Assembly: GCA_011065225.1 (NCBI GenBank)
Contig: JAAKFC010000101.1
Span: 1-5,762 of the forward strand
Direction of reading: 5' to 3'
DNA length: 5,762 nt
From: Chlamydiota bacterium
GTDB taxonomy: Bacteria; Chlamydiota; Chlamydiia; Chlamydiales; Rhabdochlamydiaceae
Shown: positions 5,642 through 5,762 of the stretch, piece by piece
Layout of the letters: every line of letters begins with the position of its first letter
How positions within the stretch are numbered: the stretch's first letter is position 1
The notes under the pieces: model-generated
Database searches by the model: none
Seen by the model: only the letters and a program-made list of their open reading frames with translations
What the model was told of the DNA's origin: nothing
Made by a program: the position numbers and the translations under genes

Positions 5642-5762
5642 TTAATGTTGTTTCAGGGCTTGTTGCATGGCACGCTTCTGTTCGCGTTCTTTGATTGCAG
5701 CCCGTTTGTCATAGGCCTTTTTCCCACGACCAACACCAATTTTTACTTTGATGAACCCTTTC
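5642..5762 (-). CDS. smpB: SsrA-binding protein SmpB, C-terminal part (runs off the right edge)
   Basis: SmpB binds tmRNA (SsrA) and brings it to stalled ribosomes for trans-translation, which frees the ribosome and tags the unfinished protein for degradation. The last 39 codons are present, of about 150 in a usual SmpB. They read KGFIKVKIGVGRGKKAYDKR and then AAIKEREQKRAMQQALKQH, ending at TAA 5644-5642. The VKIG.GRGKK.YDKR..IKER block is the family signature. The Lys/Arg-rich tail beyond it is the part that becomes helical in the mRNA channel of stalled ribosomes, and it appears complete. The next gene on the strand starts 242 bp downstream. From memory smpB neighbours dnaN in Chlamydia; here a large gene and pseudogene debris separate them. 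Confidence 0.94.
   Translation of the reverse strand, partial: KGFIKVKIGVGRGKKAYDKRAAIKEREQKRAMQQALKQH

Overview
The window reads as chromosomal DNA from a chlamydia-related bacterium (phylum Chlamydiota, probably an amoeba-associated lineage outside Chlamydiaceae). Two partial housekeeping genes at the edges support this: the first 67 codons of dnaN (beta sliding clamp) at the left and the last 39 codons of smpB (trans-translation factor) at the right, both on the minus strand. From memory, dnaN and smpB are neighbours in Chlamydia (CT075/CT076), and the DnaN start resembles the chlamydial protein. Genus is not decidable from the window alone.

Between them lies an accessory insert of about 5.4 kb. 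Most of it is one minus-strand gene (1023-5399, 1458 aa). It encodes an all-helical N-terminal region of unknown family, a coiled coil, a clear U-box (E2-binding ubiquitin-ligase domain) and about 25 Sel1-like repeats. U-box plus TPR-like solenoid is a eukaryote-like combination, so a secreted host-directed ubiquitin ligase is the most natural reading; that is inference. At DNA level the repeat part is a 2.6-kb array of about 108-bp units in three sequence subfamilies, with long identical blocks and several repeat-loss scars. The last scar is a 1-bp frameshift that cuts off the final repeat, whose remains continue past the stop to about 949.

The stretch 202-1022 has no intact gene. From right to left it holds the out-of-frame repeat tail, a decayed plus-strand gene (about 442-908, broken by a TGA and by a run of ten A), a minus-strand scrap of an IS3-type transposase OrfA with its leucine zipper (about 325-450), and a good sigma70-type promoter plus ribosome binding site for dnaN. 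The 242-bp gap between smpB and the large gene has a ribosome binding site, an 8-bp hairpin without a U-tract, and no convincing promoter.

Overall this is a conserved replication/translation locus opened by a large, fast-evolving eukaryote-like gene, with mobile-element and pseudogene debris beside it.
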